Position numbers and translations under genes: made by a program. Below, piece by piece: positions 1 through 8,869 of a stretch of DNA of 64,000 nt (positions are counted from its first letter, which is position 1; every line of letters starts with the position of its first letter). The notes under the pieces are model-generated. The model did not search any database and had not been told where the DNA came from. It saw only the letters and a list, made by a program, of their open reading frames with translations. The stretch lies in contig NC_011772.1 of assembly GCF_000021305.1 (NCBI RefSeq), positions 4,934,001-4,998,000 of the forward strand, read 5' to 3'. This DNA comes from Bacillus cereus G9842 (lineage in GTDB: Bacteria; Bacillota; Bacilli; Bacillales; Bacillaceae_G).

Positions 1-800
1 GTTCACAAGTTTCTAGCATTGAAGAAAGTTCAACCTCAATGGATGACATGGCAACGAGTGTTCAGCGTATTGCTGAGGCCGCCTCTTCTGTTACTAGTTT
101 AGCTGTCACAACCTCAGAAAAAGCAGATGATGGGAATAAAGTCATTGAGAAATCTATTACACAAATGCATACAATTAACGAAGCTGTTAACGCTACATCA
201 CAAGTAGTTGAGCGACTCATTACACATACAAATCATATCGATACTGCACTTCAATCTATTTCTAATATCGCCGAGCAAACAAATTTACTCGCTTTAAATG
301 CTTCTATTGAAGCAGCTCGTGCTGGTGAACACGGCAAAGGATTCGCTGTTGTTGCTGATGAAGTTAGAAAACTTGCTGAACAATCTCAACTAGCCGCAAC
401 TGACATTAACCATTTACTGCATCAAATTCAAGCCGATACAAAAATAGCAAATGACATGATGACACAAGGTCAAGCAGAGGCTTCTGAAGGAATTACGGTT
501 ATTCGTACCGCTGGATCTTCATTCTCAGAAATTGTTAACCACATTAACAAAGTCTCTACGCAAATGCAAGAAATGTCTGCAACTGCTGAAGAGATGGCTG
601 CAAGCTCTGAAGAAATGAACGCAGCTTTAAATAATATCGCTTCTATTTCAAACGAAGTTGCTGCAGAAACATCACAAACAGCACATTCAGCTGGTGATCA
701 AGTAAACAAAATGAGTATCGTGGCTAACAAATCATCTGAAATGAAAACAATCGTACAAGAACTTGAAATTCTCGTTTCTCATTTCAAAACAAACGCTTAA
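1..800 (+). CDS. Methyl-accepting chemotaxis protein, C-terminal part (5' end outside window)
   Basis: The reading frame is already open at base 3 and runs to the TAA at 798-800, so only the cytoplasmic signalling domain is present. The highly conserved hairpin tip is visible ([20 protein letters not shown], then a [18 protein letters not shown] stretch); this is where CheA and CheW dock. Flanking heptad-rich coiled coil carries Glu/Gln-rich methylation-type sites, and the protein ends VSHFKTNA. It closely resembles the C-terminal half of the complete receptor at 1013-2704, so the two look like tandem paralogues that differ mainly in the sensor region. What it senses cannot be judged from this fragment. 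Confidence 0.95.
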   Translation, partial: SQVSSIEESSTSMDDMATSVQRIAEAASSVTSLAVTTSEKADDGNKVIEKSITQMHTINEAVNATSQVVERLITHTNHIDTALQSISNIAEQTNLLALNASIEAARAGEHGKGFAVVADEVRKLAEQSQLAATDINHLLHQIQADTKIANDMMTQGQAEASEGITVIRTAGSSFSEIVNHINKVSTQMQEMSATAEEMAASSEEMNAALNNIASISNEVAAETSQTAHSAGDQVNKMSIVANKSSEMKTIVQELEILVSHFKTNA

Positions 801-917
801 AGTGAAAATGACAAAAGCTCAAAGGTATAGGAAAGAAAGTTTTACAGTCTCTCTTTTTTCACTTTAAAATATATCTTTCTATCTCTCATTCCGTCTGCTA
901 TAATTCCTAAAGGAAAT

Positions 918-963
918 AAGAAAGCTTTATTCCAACTGGAGTAAAGCTTTCTTTCATTTTTTA
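918..963 (+). terminator. Intrinsic terminator after first chemoreceptor
   Basis: A 10-bp stem, GAAAGCTTTA (920-929) pairing with TAAAGCTTTC (942-951), is followed by a T-rich run. It separates the two chemoreceptor genes into independent transcripts. Confidence 0.75.
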
Positions 964-1012
964 CATTAATTAATTCTAATACTAAGATTTCACAAAGGAG
1001 GCTTTTTATCAT

Positions 1013-2704
1013 ATGAATTTTGTAAGTATCAGAAAAAAACTTATGTTCATGATGGGAACGATTTGCGCTTTATTTGGTATCGCCTTAGCATTTATTTTAT
1101 TTTTTGCTATTGACCAATCTCGTAAAGCTGAAACATTACAAAAAGAAATTTCTCCACTGGCAACAGAATTGAAAGAACGTGGAGATGCTTATCAAGTACA
1201 GCTCTCTGCTTTAAGAGGTTATTTACTACAACATGATCAAGTCGAATTAGACAAGTTTAATGAGATGAGTAAACGTCTTGAGGATTCAAAAGATAAACTT
1301 CTTTCTAATCCAAATCTTTCTTCGTCCGTAAAAAGCACAATGGAATTAGGGTCTACTTGGAGAAAGTTCGTTGAAGAAAAAGTATTCACTCTTGCAAAAG
1401 AACAAAAATGGGAAGAAGCTTTACAAGTAGCTTCTTCAGAAAACGGAACTGTCTATAAAGTAATTGGTGACTTCACAAATTATAGTAATGAACAAGCTAC
1501 ATTACGTGAACAATCTATTGAAAAAATTGACCAATCTGCACTCTTAATCGAATATGTTATTTTCTTATCACTTGTTATTTGTATTGTCGCTGCAATTATT
1601 CTTGCATGGTGGTTCTCTGGTAAACTTGTGAAACCAATTCAACAAATTGACACGAAACTAAAAGAGTTAGCTTCTCAAGAAGGTGACTTAACGGCACGTC
1701 TACAAGTAAATAGCAACGATGAAATCGGTGCTATCGCAGCATCATTTAATAAAATGTTAGAAAACCTACAACATATTATTAATCGTGTTCAAAAAACATC
1801 AGTGGAAGTACAAACCGCTTCTGAAAACATGCTAGAAAAAACGAATACATCACGTGAGGCGACAGTAAGAGTCCAAAGCTCAATGTCTAACTTAAACGCA
1901 AGTATTCAATCACAAGCTTCTAGTATTGAAGAAAGTTCAACTGCAATGGACGATATGGCAGTAAGTGTTCAACGTATTGCTGAATCTGCTTCATCTGTAG
2001 CGGAACTTGCTGTTGCCACATCTGAACATGCTAGCGATGGAAGTACCGTTATCCAAAAATCCGTTTCACAAATGACAACGATACACGAAGCTGTAAATGC
2101 TACGTCAGAAGTGGTTGAACGTCTAATCACTCATACGAAATATATCGATACCGCTGTACAATCTATTTCTAATATCGCTGAGCAAACAAACTTACTTGCT
2201 TTAAATGCTTCTATTGAGGCAGCTCGTGCTGGCGAGCAAGGAAAAGGATTTGCTGTCGTAGCTGACGAAGTTCGAAAGCTTGCTGAACAATCTAAAACAG
2301 CTGCAACAGACATTAATCAATTACTACATCAAATTCAAAATGATACAGAAACTGCTAGCTCTATGATGTCTCAAGGCCGTTCTGAAGCATTTGAAGGCAT
2401 TCATGTTATTCGTGAAGCTGGTACTTCTTTCACAACAATTGTAGAACAAGTAAATAAAGTATCTACTCAAATGCAAGACATATCAGCAACTGCTGAAGAG
2501 ATGGCTGCAAGTGCTGAAGAAATGAATGCTTCACTTAATAACATCGCTTCTATCTCGACTGAAGTATCCAGCGAAACCGCCGCAACGGCACAATCTGCTG
2601 AACAGAAAGTTATCGTTATGAATGAAATGACAGTAACTGCTGGAAAAATGAAACAAACAGTTGAAGAGTTAGATCAACTCGTATCTCATTTTAAAACAGA
2701 ATAG
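1013..2704 (+). CDS. Methyl-accepting chemotaxis protein (complete)
   Basis: Membrane chemoreceptor of 563 residues. TM1 lies at about 9-31 and TM2 at about 177-199. They bracket a roughly 145-residue, mostly helical extracellular sensor without a PAS-like pattern, suggesting a four-helix-bundle type. A HAMP linker (about 200-252) and a long coiled-coil signalling domain follow, with the tip [20 protein letters not shown] around residue 389. The start is fixed by AAAGGAGG at 995-1002. It should signal through CheW/CheA to the flagellar motor; the ligand is unknown. The signalling half is nearly the same as in the truncated gene just upstream, indicating duplication with sensor divergence. Confidence 0.95.
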   Translation: MNFVSIRKKLMFMMGTICALFGIALAFILFFAIDQSRKAETLQKEISPLATELKERGDAYQVQLSALRGYLLQHDQVELDKFNEMSKRLEDSKDKLLSNPNLSSSVKSTMELGSTWRKFVEEKVFTLAKEQKWEEALQVASSENGTVYKVIGDFTNYSNEQATLREQSIEKIDQSALLIEYVIFLSLVICIVAAIILAWWFSGKLVKPIQQIDTKLKELASQEGDLTARLQVNSNDEIGAIAASFNKMLENLQHIINRVQKTSVEVQTASENMLEKTNTSREATVRVQSSMSNLNASIQSQASSIEESSTAMDDMAVSVQRIAESASSVAELAVATSEHASDGSTVIQKSVSQMTTIHEAVNATSEVVERLITHTKYIDTAVQSISNIAEQTNLLALNASIEAARAGEQGKGFAVVADEVRKLAEQSKTAATDINQLLHQIQNDTETASSMMSQGRSEAFEGIHVIREAGTSFTTIVEQVNKVSTQMQDISATAEEMAASAEEMNASLNNIASISTEVSSETAATAQSAEQKVIVMNEMTVTAGKMKQTVEELDQLVSHFKTE

Positions 2705-2712
2705 ATTTTCAA

Positions 2713-2747
2713 AAAATATCCCTCTTTCAAAGAGGGATATTTTTTTT
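2713..2747 (+). terminator. Intrinsic terminator
   Basis: A perfect stem, ATATCCCTCTTT pairing with AAGAGGGATAT around a 2-nt loop, is followed by eight T residues, directly after the chemoreceptor stop codon. Confidence 0.9.
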
Positions 2748-2781
2748 GAGCTCATTTCCTGCACATTATGCTCATTTCCGT

Positions 2782-2801
2782 TATAATGAGAATCGATATC
2801 A
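2782..2801 (+). promoter_or_regulatory. Candidate -10 element overlapping a Fur-type box before the DUF59 gene
   Basis: A TATAAT at 2782-2787 is followed by TGAGAATCGATATCA (2787-2801). This matches the Bacillus 7-1-7 Fur/PerR family box TGATAATNATTATCA at 11 of 14 defined bases. It sits at the expected transcription start, 24 bp before the start codon. Iron control of an Fe-S assembly factor would make sense, but the match is imperfect and the -35 is poor. Confidence 0.4.
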
Positions 2802-2824
2802 TTAAAATATAGGAGGGGCTGCTT

Positions 2825-3142
2825 ATGTCACAAGAAGCATTTGAAAATAAATTATTGGATAATTTAGAAGCTGTTATTGACCCTGAACTAGGTGTTGATA
2901 TCGTTAATCTTGGATTAGTGTATGATGTTACAGCAGATGAAAATAATAATGCTGTCATTACGATGACTATGACTTCTATCGGTTGTCCAATGGCTGGGCA
3001 AATCGTATCAGACGTTAAAAAAGTATTATCAACAAACGTACCTGAAGTTAATGAAATAGAAGTAAATGTCGTTTGGAATCCACCGTGGTCGAAAGAACGT
3101 ATGTCACGTATGGCGAAAATCGCATTAGGTATTCGCGACTAG
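2825..3142 (+). CDS. DUF59/MIP18-family metal-sulfur cluster assembly factor (YitW/SufT-like)
   Basis: A 105-residue cytosolic protein that is a single DUF59 domain: ALEAVIDPELGVDIVNLGLV-type opening (here LEAVIDPELGVDIVNLGLVY), a central T-S-IGCP segment with the conserved Cys, and WNPPWSKERMS near the C-terminus. Members of this family (SufT, PaaD, B. subtilis YitW) help mature Fe-S proteins. The start follows AGGAGGGG at 2811-2818. It stands alone, between a terminator and a bcr1-like repeat. A Fur-type box at 2787-2801 suggests iron-responsive expression. The family call is secure; the client protein is unknown. Confidence 0.92.
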   Translation: MSQEAFENKLLDNLEAVIDPELGVDIVNLGLVYDVTADENNNAVITMTMTSIGCPMAGQIVSDVKKVLSTNVPEVNEIEVNVVWNPPWSKERMSRMAKIALGIRD

Positions 3143-3307
3143 CGGAATAAAGTGAAACTTTATTCCGTGGGGGTTTTGTTCATTCCCCACTGATTATCAG
3201 CCCTCACCAATCAGGCTTTTACGGGCAGCAGGGCCCCCACCTAACTTCTTTGCTTCCGATGAATTTTGAGGTGGGGGTCTTACTGCCCTGCAAATAGCGG
3301 GATAAAG
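3143..3307 (-). repeat. bcr1-like intergenic repeat, copy A (inverted)
   Basis: The minus strand reads TTTATCCCGC at one end and AAAGTTTCACTTTATTCCG at the other. It matches copy B (32808-32967) over about 160 bp, including GCCCGTAAAAGCC and AATCAGTGGGGA. It starts at the base after the DUF59 stop codon. Its outer hairpin, CGGAATAAAG/CTTTATTCCG (3143-3167), probably serves as that gene's terminator. Size and ends fit the bcr1 element known from the B. cereus group; the name rests on recall, not on a search. Confidence 0.7.
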
Positions 3308-3309
3308 AA

Positions 3310-3340
3310 AAAAACCTGACATTCTAGTCAGGTTTTTTTC
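3310..3340 (-). terminator. Intrinsic terminator of the neutral protease gene
   Basis: A stem of AACCTGAC and GTCAGGTT with runs of A on one side and T on the other, immediately downstream of the protease stop codon. It can act in both directions. Confidence 0.85.
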
Positions 3341-3343
3341 CTA

Positions 3344-4993
3344 TTATTTTACGCCTACTGCATCATAAGCTTTCGTTACAGCTTGTACAGCTTTAGAATC
3401 TTTACCGTATAAATCTTCGGCTGATTGAAGAGCAGCTTGACGCATCATTTTGAAGTCAGAGTTTGCAGTTAAATATTTCGTAAGAGCGCGGTAGTAAATT
3501 TTTTCTGTCGCTTCACGGCCCACTCCAGCTACTTTCACGTCGTAATGATCTCCGCCTTCAGATACTAAATAAGCAGCTTTATTATTAATACTACTGTTAA
3601 TATGAACGCCACCATTATCAGCTGTTCCAGTATAACGTTTACTATAGTGATCTGGGTAACCTTCACCTGGTTTTAATGGGTTTGGAATAGACGCTGGATC
3701 TTTTAGTGAACGAAGTGCATCGCCTGGTTTACCAGGTGTATAAATGTCAGCACCTAAATCCCAGCTCTTCTTCTCAACCATAACACCCATAATATCGGAT
3801 AACGATTCATTTAACGCCCCTGACTCATTTTTATAAACAAGGTTTGCTGTATGTTCAGTTACAGCATGCGTTAATTCGTGACCGATAACATCAAGTCCAG
3901 CAGATAATGGAATGAATGTTTTTCCATCGCCATCACCATACATCATTTGCACACCGTTCCAAGCTGCGTTATTCCAGCTCTCCCCTACGTGAACAGTTGA
4001 AATAAGCTTCGCACCTTTATCATCGAAAGAGTTACGATTAAATGTTTTTTTGTAGTAATCATATACTTTTCCTGCATTTACATGCGCATCAACTGCAGCT
4101 TTATCTTCGAAGAACTTAGATTTACTTTCAACTTCTTCGCCTGTATATCCAAGCCATTGTGAGAATAAATTAAACAAGTTTTCATCCATATTTTCTGCAT
4201 CAAATGTGTGAATACCTTGTCCTCGTTTACCGTCAAATAAGTTGAATACTCCCGTTTTTTCATCTTGGGCAATTTCAAATGATTGTCTAGCACCTAATAC
4301 TCCGTAGCCAAACCCTGTAACGTGATCTACAGCATTATATTTCTCAATAACATTTCCATTTGTTGCATCAACAAAATAATGCCAATACCCTGGAGCTGGT
4401 TTTGAAATCGATGCCTTAACTAAGTATGCAAGGTAGTAATTACCGTCCTTTTCATATACAAATAAATCTTTTTTCACACCATCATAATTCTTTACTTTAC
4501 CAATTTCTTTCTCAATATCTGCCTTTGCAATTGTTTCTGCTTGTTCCGCACTAATGCTTGCAGATGCAGGGATATTTTTATCATCTAAATTCGGAATAAC
4601 TTGTCCGAAGAATGCTTTTACATTATTCTCTTTATCAAGTGTAACAGTTTGATCAGAACCGTACACAGGAATGTTATTATGTTTCTCAACTAGCTTCACA
4701 TGTGTCGTGTCAGATTCAGCGTCTTTTTCTTCTCCAACGATATTAAAATGCTTTTCAATATTTCCTGCTAATTTAAACATATCTTTCTTACTCTCTAAGT
4801 ATTGAAAGACCGTCTCTTTTTTATCTAGTCCTTCCGGTGCTTTCCATTCTTCACCTATGTATGCAGGTGTTTTAAATTCTTGATGATATTGAATTTTTTG
4901 TTCTTCCGCTTTCGTTGTCGTTGCCCCAAACGCTCCAAATCCCCCGGCGATAACAGTTAACGCTAATGCTGATGAAATGACTTGCTTTTTCAC
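3344..4993 (-). CDS. Secreted thermolysin-like neutral protease (M4, bacillolysin)
   Basis: Extracellular zinc metallopeptidase made as a preproenzyme. From the GTG at 4993 it has 549 residues. It opens with a signal peptide (KKQVISSALALTVIAGGFGA, cleaved near TKA-EE), then FTP and PepSY propeptide domains (about 40-230), then the M4 catalytic domain. HELTHAVTEH supplies two zinc His and the catalytic Glu; NESLSDIMG supplies the third zinc ligand, and a later HINSSINNKAAY segment the substrate-side His. An upstream in-frame GTG at 5029 would add 12 residues but lacks a ribosome site. GGGGAATG precedes the chosen start. It is monocistronic with terminators on both sides. No PlcR box was seen upstream. 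Confidence 0.93.
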   Translation of the reverse strand: MKKQVISSALALTVIAGGFGAFGATTTKAEEQKIQYHQEFKTPAYIGEEWKAPEGLDKKETVFQYLESKKDMFKLAGNIEKHFNIVGEEKDAESDTTHVKLVEKHNNIPVYGSDQTVTLDKENNVKAFFGQVIPNLDDKNIPASASISAEQAETIAKADIEKEIGKVKNYDGVKKDLFVYEKDGNYYLAYLVKASISKPAPGYWHYFVDATNGNVIEKYNAVDHVTGFGYGVLGARQSFEIAQDEKTGVFNLFDGKRGQGIHTFDAENMDENLFNLFSQWLGYTGEEVESKSKFFEDKAAVDAHVNAGKVYDYYKKTFNRNSFDDKGAKLISTVHVGESWNNAAWNGVQMMYGDGDGKTFIPLSAGLDVIGHELTHAVTEHTANLVYKNESGALNESLSDIMGVMVEKKSWDLGADIYTPGKPGDALRSLKDPASIPNPLKPGEGYPDHYSKRYTGTADNGGVHINSSINNKAAYLVSEGGDHYDVKVAGVGREATEKIYYRALTKYLTANSDFKMMRQAALQSAEDLYGKDSKAVQAVTKAYDAVGVK

Positions 4994-5108
4994 TATAACA
5001 TTCCCCATTCCCATAAAGATTTTTGACACTTTTATAAAATTCTGATTTTTACAGCCGATACCTCTACCGAAAATTTGAGAAACATTTTTCAGATAATTCC
5101 AATCAAAA

Positions 5109-5138
5109 AAGAGGACATCCTATCAGATGTCCTCTTTT
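5109..5138 (-). terminator. Intrinsic terminator of the pirin gene
   Basis: AGAGGACATC and GATGTCCTCT form a perfect 10-bp stem (5111-5136) with A and T runs outside. It closes the MarR-pirin operon. Confidence 0.88.
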
Positions 5139-5149
5139 CTACAAGCCTT

Positions 5150-5857
5150 TTATTGTTTTTTCAATTCAATTGCTAAATAGTGTGATTGCTCTTTCGCTTG
5201 AATGTGAGTATCTTCTTCTACAGATTCTGCTGCATCACGCATAACAAACGTTTCACCATTTATTACACTGCTTCCTTCAATTTGAACAAGATACAATTGA
5301 CGGCCTTCTCGCACAGGAAAATGAATTTCTTTTCCGGCATCTAACGATAAAGAATATAAATTTGCATCTTGGTGAATTTGAATTGGTGCCTCTCCTTCTA
5401 CTGGAGATACCATATGGAACCATTCGTTTTCACGCTCGCTCCAATCAAATTTAAACTCACCATAGTTTGGTTTATGATCCGCACGATCTGGTAAAATCCA
5501 AATTTGTAATAAACGTAGTGTTTCATTTCCTAAATTATGCTCGCTATGAAATACACCTGTGCCAGCACTCATATATTGAACATGTCCTCGCTCAATTGTT
5601 CCGCGGTTCCCCATGCTATCCTCATGTGTTAAAGCACCATCTACAACGTACGAAATGATTTCCATATCACGATGCGGATGCATATCAAAACCAGTTTGTG
5701 CCGCTACTAGATCATCATTAATAACACGTAACGCTCCGAAGTTCATGTTATTTGGATTATAGTAATTGGCAAAAGAAAAATGAAAATGTGTATTTAACCA
5801 ACCATGATTTGCTCTGCCCATATTTTTATGATCAACTTTTCTAAACATATCCTTCAC
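5150..5857 (-). CDS. Pirin family protein (YhhW-like bicupin, possible quercetinase)
   Basis: A 235-residue cytosolic bicupin. The N-terminal cupin carries the pirin metal-site motifs MHPHRDMEIISYV (two His) and TGVFHSEHN (His and Glu). Some relatives (E. coli YhhW) oxidise quercetin and other aromatics using a bound metal. The start is preceded by GAGGTGAAGG. It lies 42 bp downstream of a co-oriented MarR gene, with a palindrome (5866-5881) in the gap that could give it its own repressor-controlled promoter. Context suggests a response to aromatic or quinone stress; the substrate is not known. Confidence 0.9.
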   Translation of the reverse strand: MKDMFRKVDHKNMGRANHGWLNTHFHFSFANYYNPNNMNFGALRVINDDLVAAQTGFDMHPHRDMEIISYVVDGALTHEDSMGNRGTIERGHVQYMSAGTGVFHSEHNLGNETLRLLQIWILPDRADHKPNYGEFKFDWSERENEWFHMVSPVEGEAPIQIHQDANLYSLSLDAGKEIHFPVREGRQLYLVQIEGSSVINGETFVMRDAAESVEEDTHIQAKEQSHYLAIELKKQ

Positions 5858-5865
5858 CTCATACT

Positions 5866-5881
5866 ATATCGAATTCGAGAT
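5866..5881. promoter_or_regulatory. Palindromic operator candidate, MhqR-type
   Basis: ATATCGAATTCGAGAT contains the perfect palindrome TCGAATTCGA, extended by AT on both sides. It resembles the operator recalled for the B. subtilis MarR-type quinone regulator MhqR (core ATCTCGAATTCGAGAT), with one base different. It lies between the MarR gene and pirin, 9 bp before the pirin start. Confidence 0.5.
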
Positions 5882-5899
5882 TTATTTTAAAATTTTTTC

Positions 5900-6310
5900 T
5901 CACTGTAATTTTTTTAGTAATTGTAATAATTGATGTTGTTCTTCTACATTTAATTTTTGAAACTGCTCCGCTTGGAATGTTTCTTGAGGCGGGACGATTT
6001 CTTCATATAAAACTTTTCCCTTTTCTGTTAACGAAATATATTTTGTAGTACCTTCTTGTTCACGACGAATCCACTCTAGCTGCTCCATTTTATTTAAAAG
6101 CTGCGTGATATTTCCCTTCGTAACAAATAGCTTATTTCCAAGCTCTTGCTGCGTTAGACGATTATGCCCTCCAACTTGAGCTAGTACATCAAACTGAGCG
6201 GCAGATACATTCCATTCTTTCAAATGCTGATTCGTCTCACGAATACTCTTATTATAAAAGCGTGATAAACGAAACCATAATAGTAATCCGAGTCTATCTT
6301 CTGTTTTCAT
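5900..6310 (-). CDS. MarR-family transcriptional regulator
   Basis: A 136-residue winged-helix repressor type. The recognition region is RLTQQELGNKLFVTKGNITQ, followed by a wing (REQEGTTKYISLTEKGK). Helical ends form the dimer. There is no Cys in the protein, so redox sensing by thiol chemistry is unlikely and a small-molecule ligand is more plausible. It sits upstream of the pirin gene in the same direction. Its own promoter region holds the inverted repeat AGTTTAG-AA-CTAAACT (6339-6354), a likely site of autoregulation. Family call is firm; the effector is inferred only from the pirin neighbour. Confidence 0.92.
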   Translation of the reverse strand: MKTEDRLGLLLWFRLSRFYNKSIRETNQHLKEWNVSAAQFDVLAQVGGHNRLTQQELGNKLFVTKGNITQLLNKMEQLEWIRREQEGTTKYISLTEKGKVLYEEIVPPQETFQAEQFQKLNVEEQHQLLQLLKKLQ

Positions 6311-6338
6311 TTCATCACCTCGCTCGTTTCATATCATT

Positions 6339-6354
6339 AGTTTAGAACTAAACT
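6339..6354. promoter_or_regulatory. Inverted repeat before the MarR gene, candidate autoregulatory operator
   Basis: AGTTTAG and CTAAACT are perfect 7-bp arms with a 2-nt centre, 29 bp upstream of the MarR start codon and beside a TATAAA-like sequence on the minus strand. The arm sequence differs from the palindrome before pirin. Confidence 0.5.
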
Positions 6355-6421
6355 TTATAAAAGTCAAATACTTATTTTTAATAAGTATAAAGAAAGCACA
6401 GCGCTATTTCTCCACTATGCT

Positions 6422-6856
6422 TTACATTAACTTTCTATTCTTATATTCATCCAATTTCCTCTCCGCGAACTTCCTCGCATCTTTTTCAATCCATCTATCT
6501 TCGTACACTTCACTTCCAACATACAATACTTCTCTCTTATGCTGCATCGCATGACGAAACTCATGCAGTAGTGTTTTGAGCACCTGCTCATACTCTTCCC
6601 ACATACAAACAAAAATTAATTGTCTTTCTTTATGATAAAAACCACCTACTGGGAATAGGAATTCTTCTTCCTCTTCCCCTAATGATAGAAGCACATCGTT
6701 TGCATCACACGTATCACAAAAAATAACGGGCGTTTTACATGCTTCAATAAGAGAGAACAAATCCTCTCTCAGCTTTTTGACATCCCAATGAAGCTCCGAA
6801 TCCAACACATACCAATTCTCTACCTGTTGATATACATTTTGAAACTGGAGTTCCAT
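6422..6856 (-). CDS. Small uncharacterised HExxH protein (putative zinc metallopeptidase-like)
   Basis: A 144-residue soluble protein with no signal peptide and no TM segment. Its clearest feature is LLHEFRHAMQH (about residues 96-106): an HExxH zinc motif with an extra His after it. An acidic run, GEEEEEF, lies near residue 60, and the C-terminus is basic and helical. This layout recalls minimal intracellular zincins, but I recognise no named family with confidence. The ribosome site (AGAGAA) is weak. It is flanked by the MarR-pirin and DedA units and seems to be transcribed alone. Function unknown. Confidence 0.8.
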   Translation of the reverse strand: MELQFQNVYQQVENWYVLDSELHWDVKKLREDLFSLIEACKTPVIFCDTCDANDVLLSLGEEEEEFLFPVGGFYHKERQLIFVCMWEEYEQVLKTLLHEFRHAMQHKREVLYVGSEVYEDRWIEKDARKFAERKLDEYKNRKLM

Positions 6857-6957
6857 TTCTCTTTATTCCCCTTTCCAAGCACCCTTTTTCTATATGTATG
6901 CCACAATATGGTAAATATTAAACGTATTCTTTCATCCTTGAAAAAATGCCAATAAAA

Positions 6958-6985
6958 AAAGAACCTATGTCGACATAGATTCCTT
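6958..6985 (-). terminator. Intrinsic terminator of the DedA gene
   Basis: GAACCTATG/CATAGATTC around a TCGA centre, with an A run to the left that becomes a T run on the minus strand. Confidence 0.75.
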
Positions 6986-6993
6986 TTCCGTAA

Positions 6994-7590
6994 TCACTTT
7001 TTTTTCATCACTTTTTTTAATACAAAATAACCAATTGCACAAACAATAGCAGCAAGTGCAAAGTATTTCACATATGGCCCCGCAACTTTATTAATGCTTT
7101 CCCACTCTGTTCCTAATTTAAACCCTAAATATACAAACACAATTGACCACGGAATAACAGCTAATGTAGTTAGCGTAATAAACTTAGCATGTGACATTTT
7201 CGCAATACCCGCCGGTATCGAAATAGCATGACGCACAACCGGAATAAAACGTGCGGTAAAGATAACGCCAGTTCCGTAACGATTAAACCAATCTTCAGCA
7301 TAATCAATATGTTTCTTCTGAATTAAAATATATTTTCCATATCGCTCAAGAACAGGTCTTCCTCCGTATCGACCGATCCAATAAATGAATAGTTGTGCAA
7401 TTACACCACCAATTGTACCAAACGCGACAGCGCCCCAAAATGTAATGCTTCCTGTTGATACTAAATAACCTGCATAAGACAATACGATTTCACTTGGAAT
7501 AACCTCTAGCATTAATCCAAGCATAATTCCCCAATAACCAAGTCCTTCTAAAAAAACTAAAACCGAATGAATCAACTCTCCTAACATCAT
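6994..7590 (-). CDS. DedA-family membrane protein (VTT/SNARE-associated domain)
   Basis: A 198-residue integral membrane protein with about four to five hydrophobic segments. It carries the conserved DedA pattern FTARFIPVVRHAISIPAG, whose arginines are needed in the family, and GEVIPSEIVLSYAG-like acidic residues near the N-terminus. DedA proteins affect membrane potential, drug resistance and lipid-carrier recycling; some flip undecaprenyl phosphate or phosphatidylethanolamine. The start is either of two adjacent ATGs after AGAGAGG. The gene has its own terminator, so it is apparently independent of khtTU upstream. Confidence 0.92.
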   Translation of the reverse strand: MMLGELIHSVLVFLEGLGYWGIMLGLMLEVIPSEIVLSYAGYLVSTGSITFWGAVAFGTIGGVIAQLFIYWIGRYGGRPVLERYGKYILIQKKHIDYAEDWFNRYGTGVIFTARFIPVVRHAISIPAGIAKMSHAKFITLTTLAVIPWSIVFVYLGFKLGTEWESINKVAGPYVKYFALAAIVCAIGYFVLKKVMKKK

Positions 7591-7616
7591 TTACCTCTCT
7601 TTACTGTTTTCATTAC

Positions 7617-7660
7617 AAAAATAAAAGTACAAGCAGGAAATATCTTGTACTTTATTTTTT
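7617..7660 (-). terminator. Intrinsic terminator of khtTU
   Basis: AAAGTACAAG and CTTGTACTTT (minus strand) form the stem, followed by TATTTTTG, just after the khtU stop codon. Confidence 0.8.
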
Positions 7661-7665
7661 AAAAT

Positions 7666-8865
7666 TTAGTTAGTCTTCGTATCCCACTTAAAGATTTTAT
7701 TTAAGAATTTATATACATTCTTCGACTCCTTTGTCAGAAGTGGGCCTAAAATGGATAGTATAAGCACGTATAGTGCTGAGAAGGGTTTCAGTACTGACAT
7801 TAAACCACCGGCGATACCGATATTAGCCATAATGATGGAGAACTCTCCTCGTGAAACGATTGTTAATCCGATATTTGTTGATGCTTTATGAGATAACCCT
7901 GCTTGTCTTCCTGCAATCATTCCTGCTACAAAGTTGCCGATTATTGTAAGAAGGACAGCACCTAACGTTAACCATATCGCTCCTCCTAATGAGAACGGAT
8001 CAATACTTAACCCGAAGCTGAAGAAGAAAATAGCTCCGAAAAAGTCTCTAAATGGAACAACAAGATGTTCAATTCGATCACTATGCTCTGTCTCAGAGAA
8101 AACTAATCCTAGAAGAAGTGCCCCAATCGCTTCTGCAACGTGAATTGTTTCTGAAAAACCAGCAATGAAGAATAACGAAGCAAATACTACAATAATAAAG
8201 ATTTCATCTGAGCTAATATTGAGCAATTTATTTAATAACGGCGTAGCCTTTCTAGCTACTATAAAGAATAGAAGCATATATCCTAAAGCAATTCCAATTG
8301 AAGTAAGGGCGCCTAAGAAGGAAGCGTGATCCCCTAGTACTAAACCAGAAACAACTGATAAATATACAGCAAGGAATATATCTTCAAACATAATAATTCC
8401 TAAAATTAATTCGGTTTCATTATTACCAGTTCTTCTTAAGTCCACTAACACTTTAGCAACGATAGCGCTAGAAGAAATCGTAATAATACCCGCAATAATT
8501 AAGATTTCTAGTAATGGGAATCCCATTATAAATCCGTATAACAAACCAAGTGAAAAGTTAATTAAAATATAAATCGTTCCGCCAATCGCAATAGAGCGTC
8601 CAGATTTAATTAGTTTTTTCATTGAAAATTCTAATCCTAGATAGAATAGAAGGAATAGAACCCCAATCCGTCCAAGGAAGGAAATTACACTTGCACTTTC
8701 AATAAATTTGAGATCGATAACACCTATTGTCGGTGCATGCGGTCCTACTAACATTCCGAGAACAATTAGAAAAGGAATTACTGAGAATTTAAATTTTCCA
8801 GCAATTACCGCTGCAATTGCCACTAAAACTAAAGCTGTACCAACTTCAAAAATTAACGTATCCAT
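7666..8865 (-). CDS. khtU: K+/H+ antiporter, CPA2 family (KhtU-like)
   Basis: A 399-residue integral membrane protein of about 12 TM helices, typical of monovalent cation:proton antiporters-2. It opens with MDTLIFEVGTALVLVAIAAV and includes the transport-core segment GLEFSMKKL and the charged EAIGALLLGLVFSETEHS region. The partner KhtT ends 4 bp upstream, so the two are coupled. By analogy with B. subtilis KhtU it should export K+ (also NH4+) and be gated by KhtT. There is no RCK domain inside this protein, which is why the separate KhtT is needed. Confidence 0.93.
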   Translation of the reverse strand: MDTLIFEVGTALVLVAIAAVIAGKFKFSVIPFLIVLGMLVGPHAPTIGVIDLKFIESASVISFLGRIGVLFLLFYLGLEFSMKKLIKSGRSIAIGGTIYILINFSLGLLYGFIMGFPLLEILIIAGIITISSSAIVAKVLVDLRRTGNNETELILGIIMFEDIFLAVYLSVVSGLVLGDHASFLGALTSIGIALGYMLLFFIVARKATPLLNKLLNISSDEIFIIVVFASLFFIAGFSETIHVAEAIGALLLGLVFSETEHSDRIEHLVVPFRDFFGAIFFFSFGLSIDPFSLGGAIWLTLGAVLLTIIGNFVAGMIAGRQAGLSHKASTNIGLTIVSRGEFSIIMANIGIAGGLMSVLKPFSALYVLILSILGPLLTKESKNVYKFLNKIFKWDTKTN

Positions 8866-8869
8866 CTAG

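Noticed and set aside
3344..4993. Identification as the nprB gene next to plcR
   Set aside because: The neighbours are DUF59 and pirin, not plcR-papR, and no PlcR box was seen, so the gene symbol was left blank.
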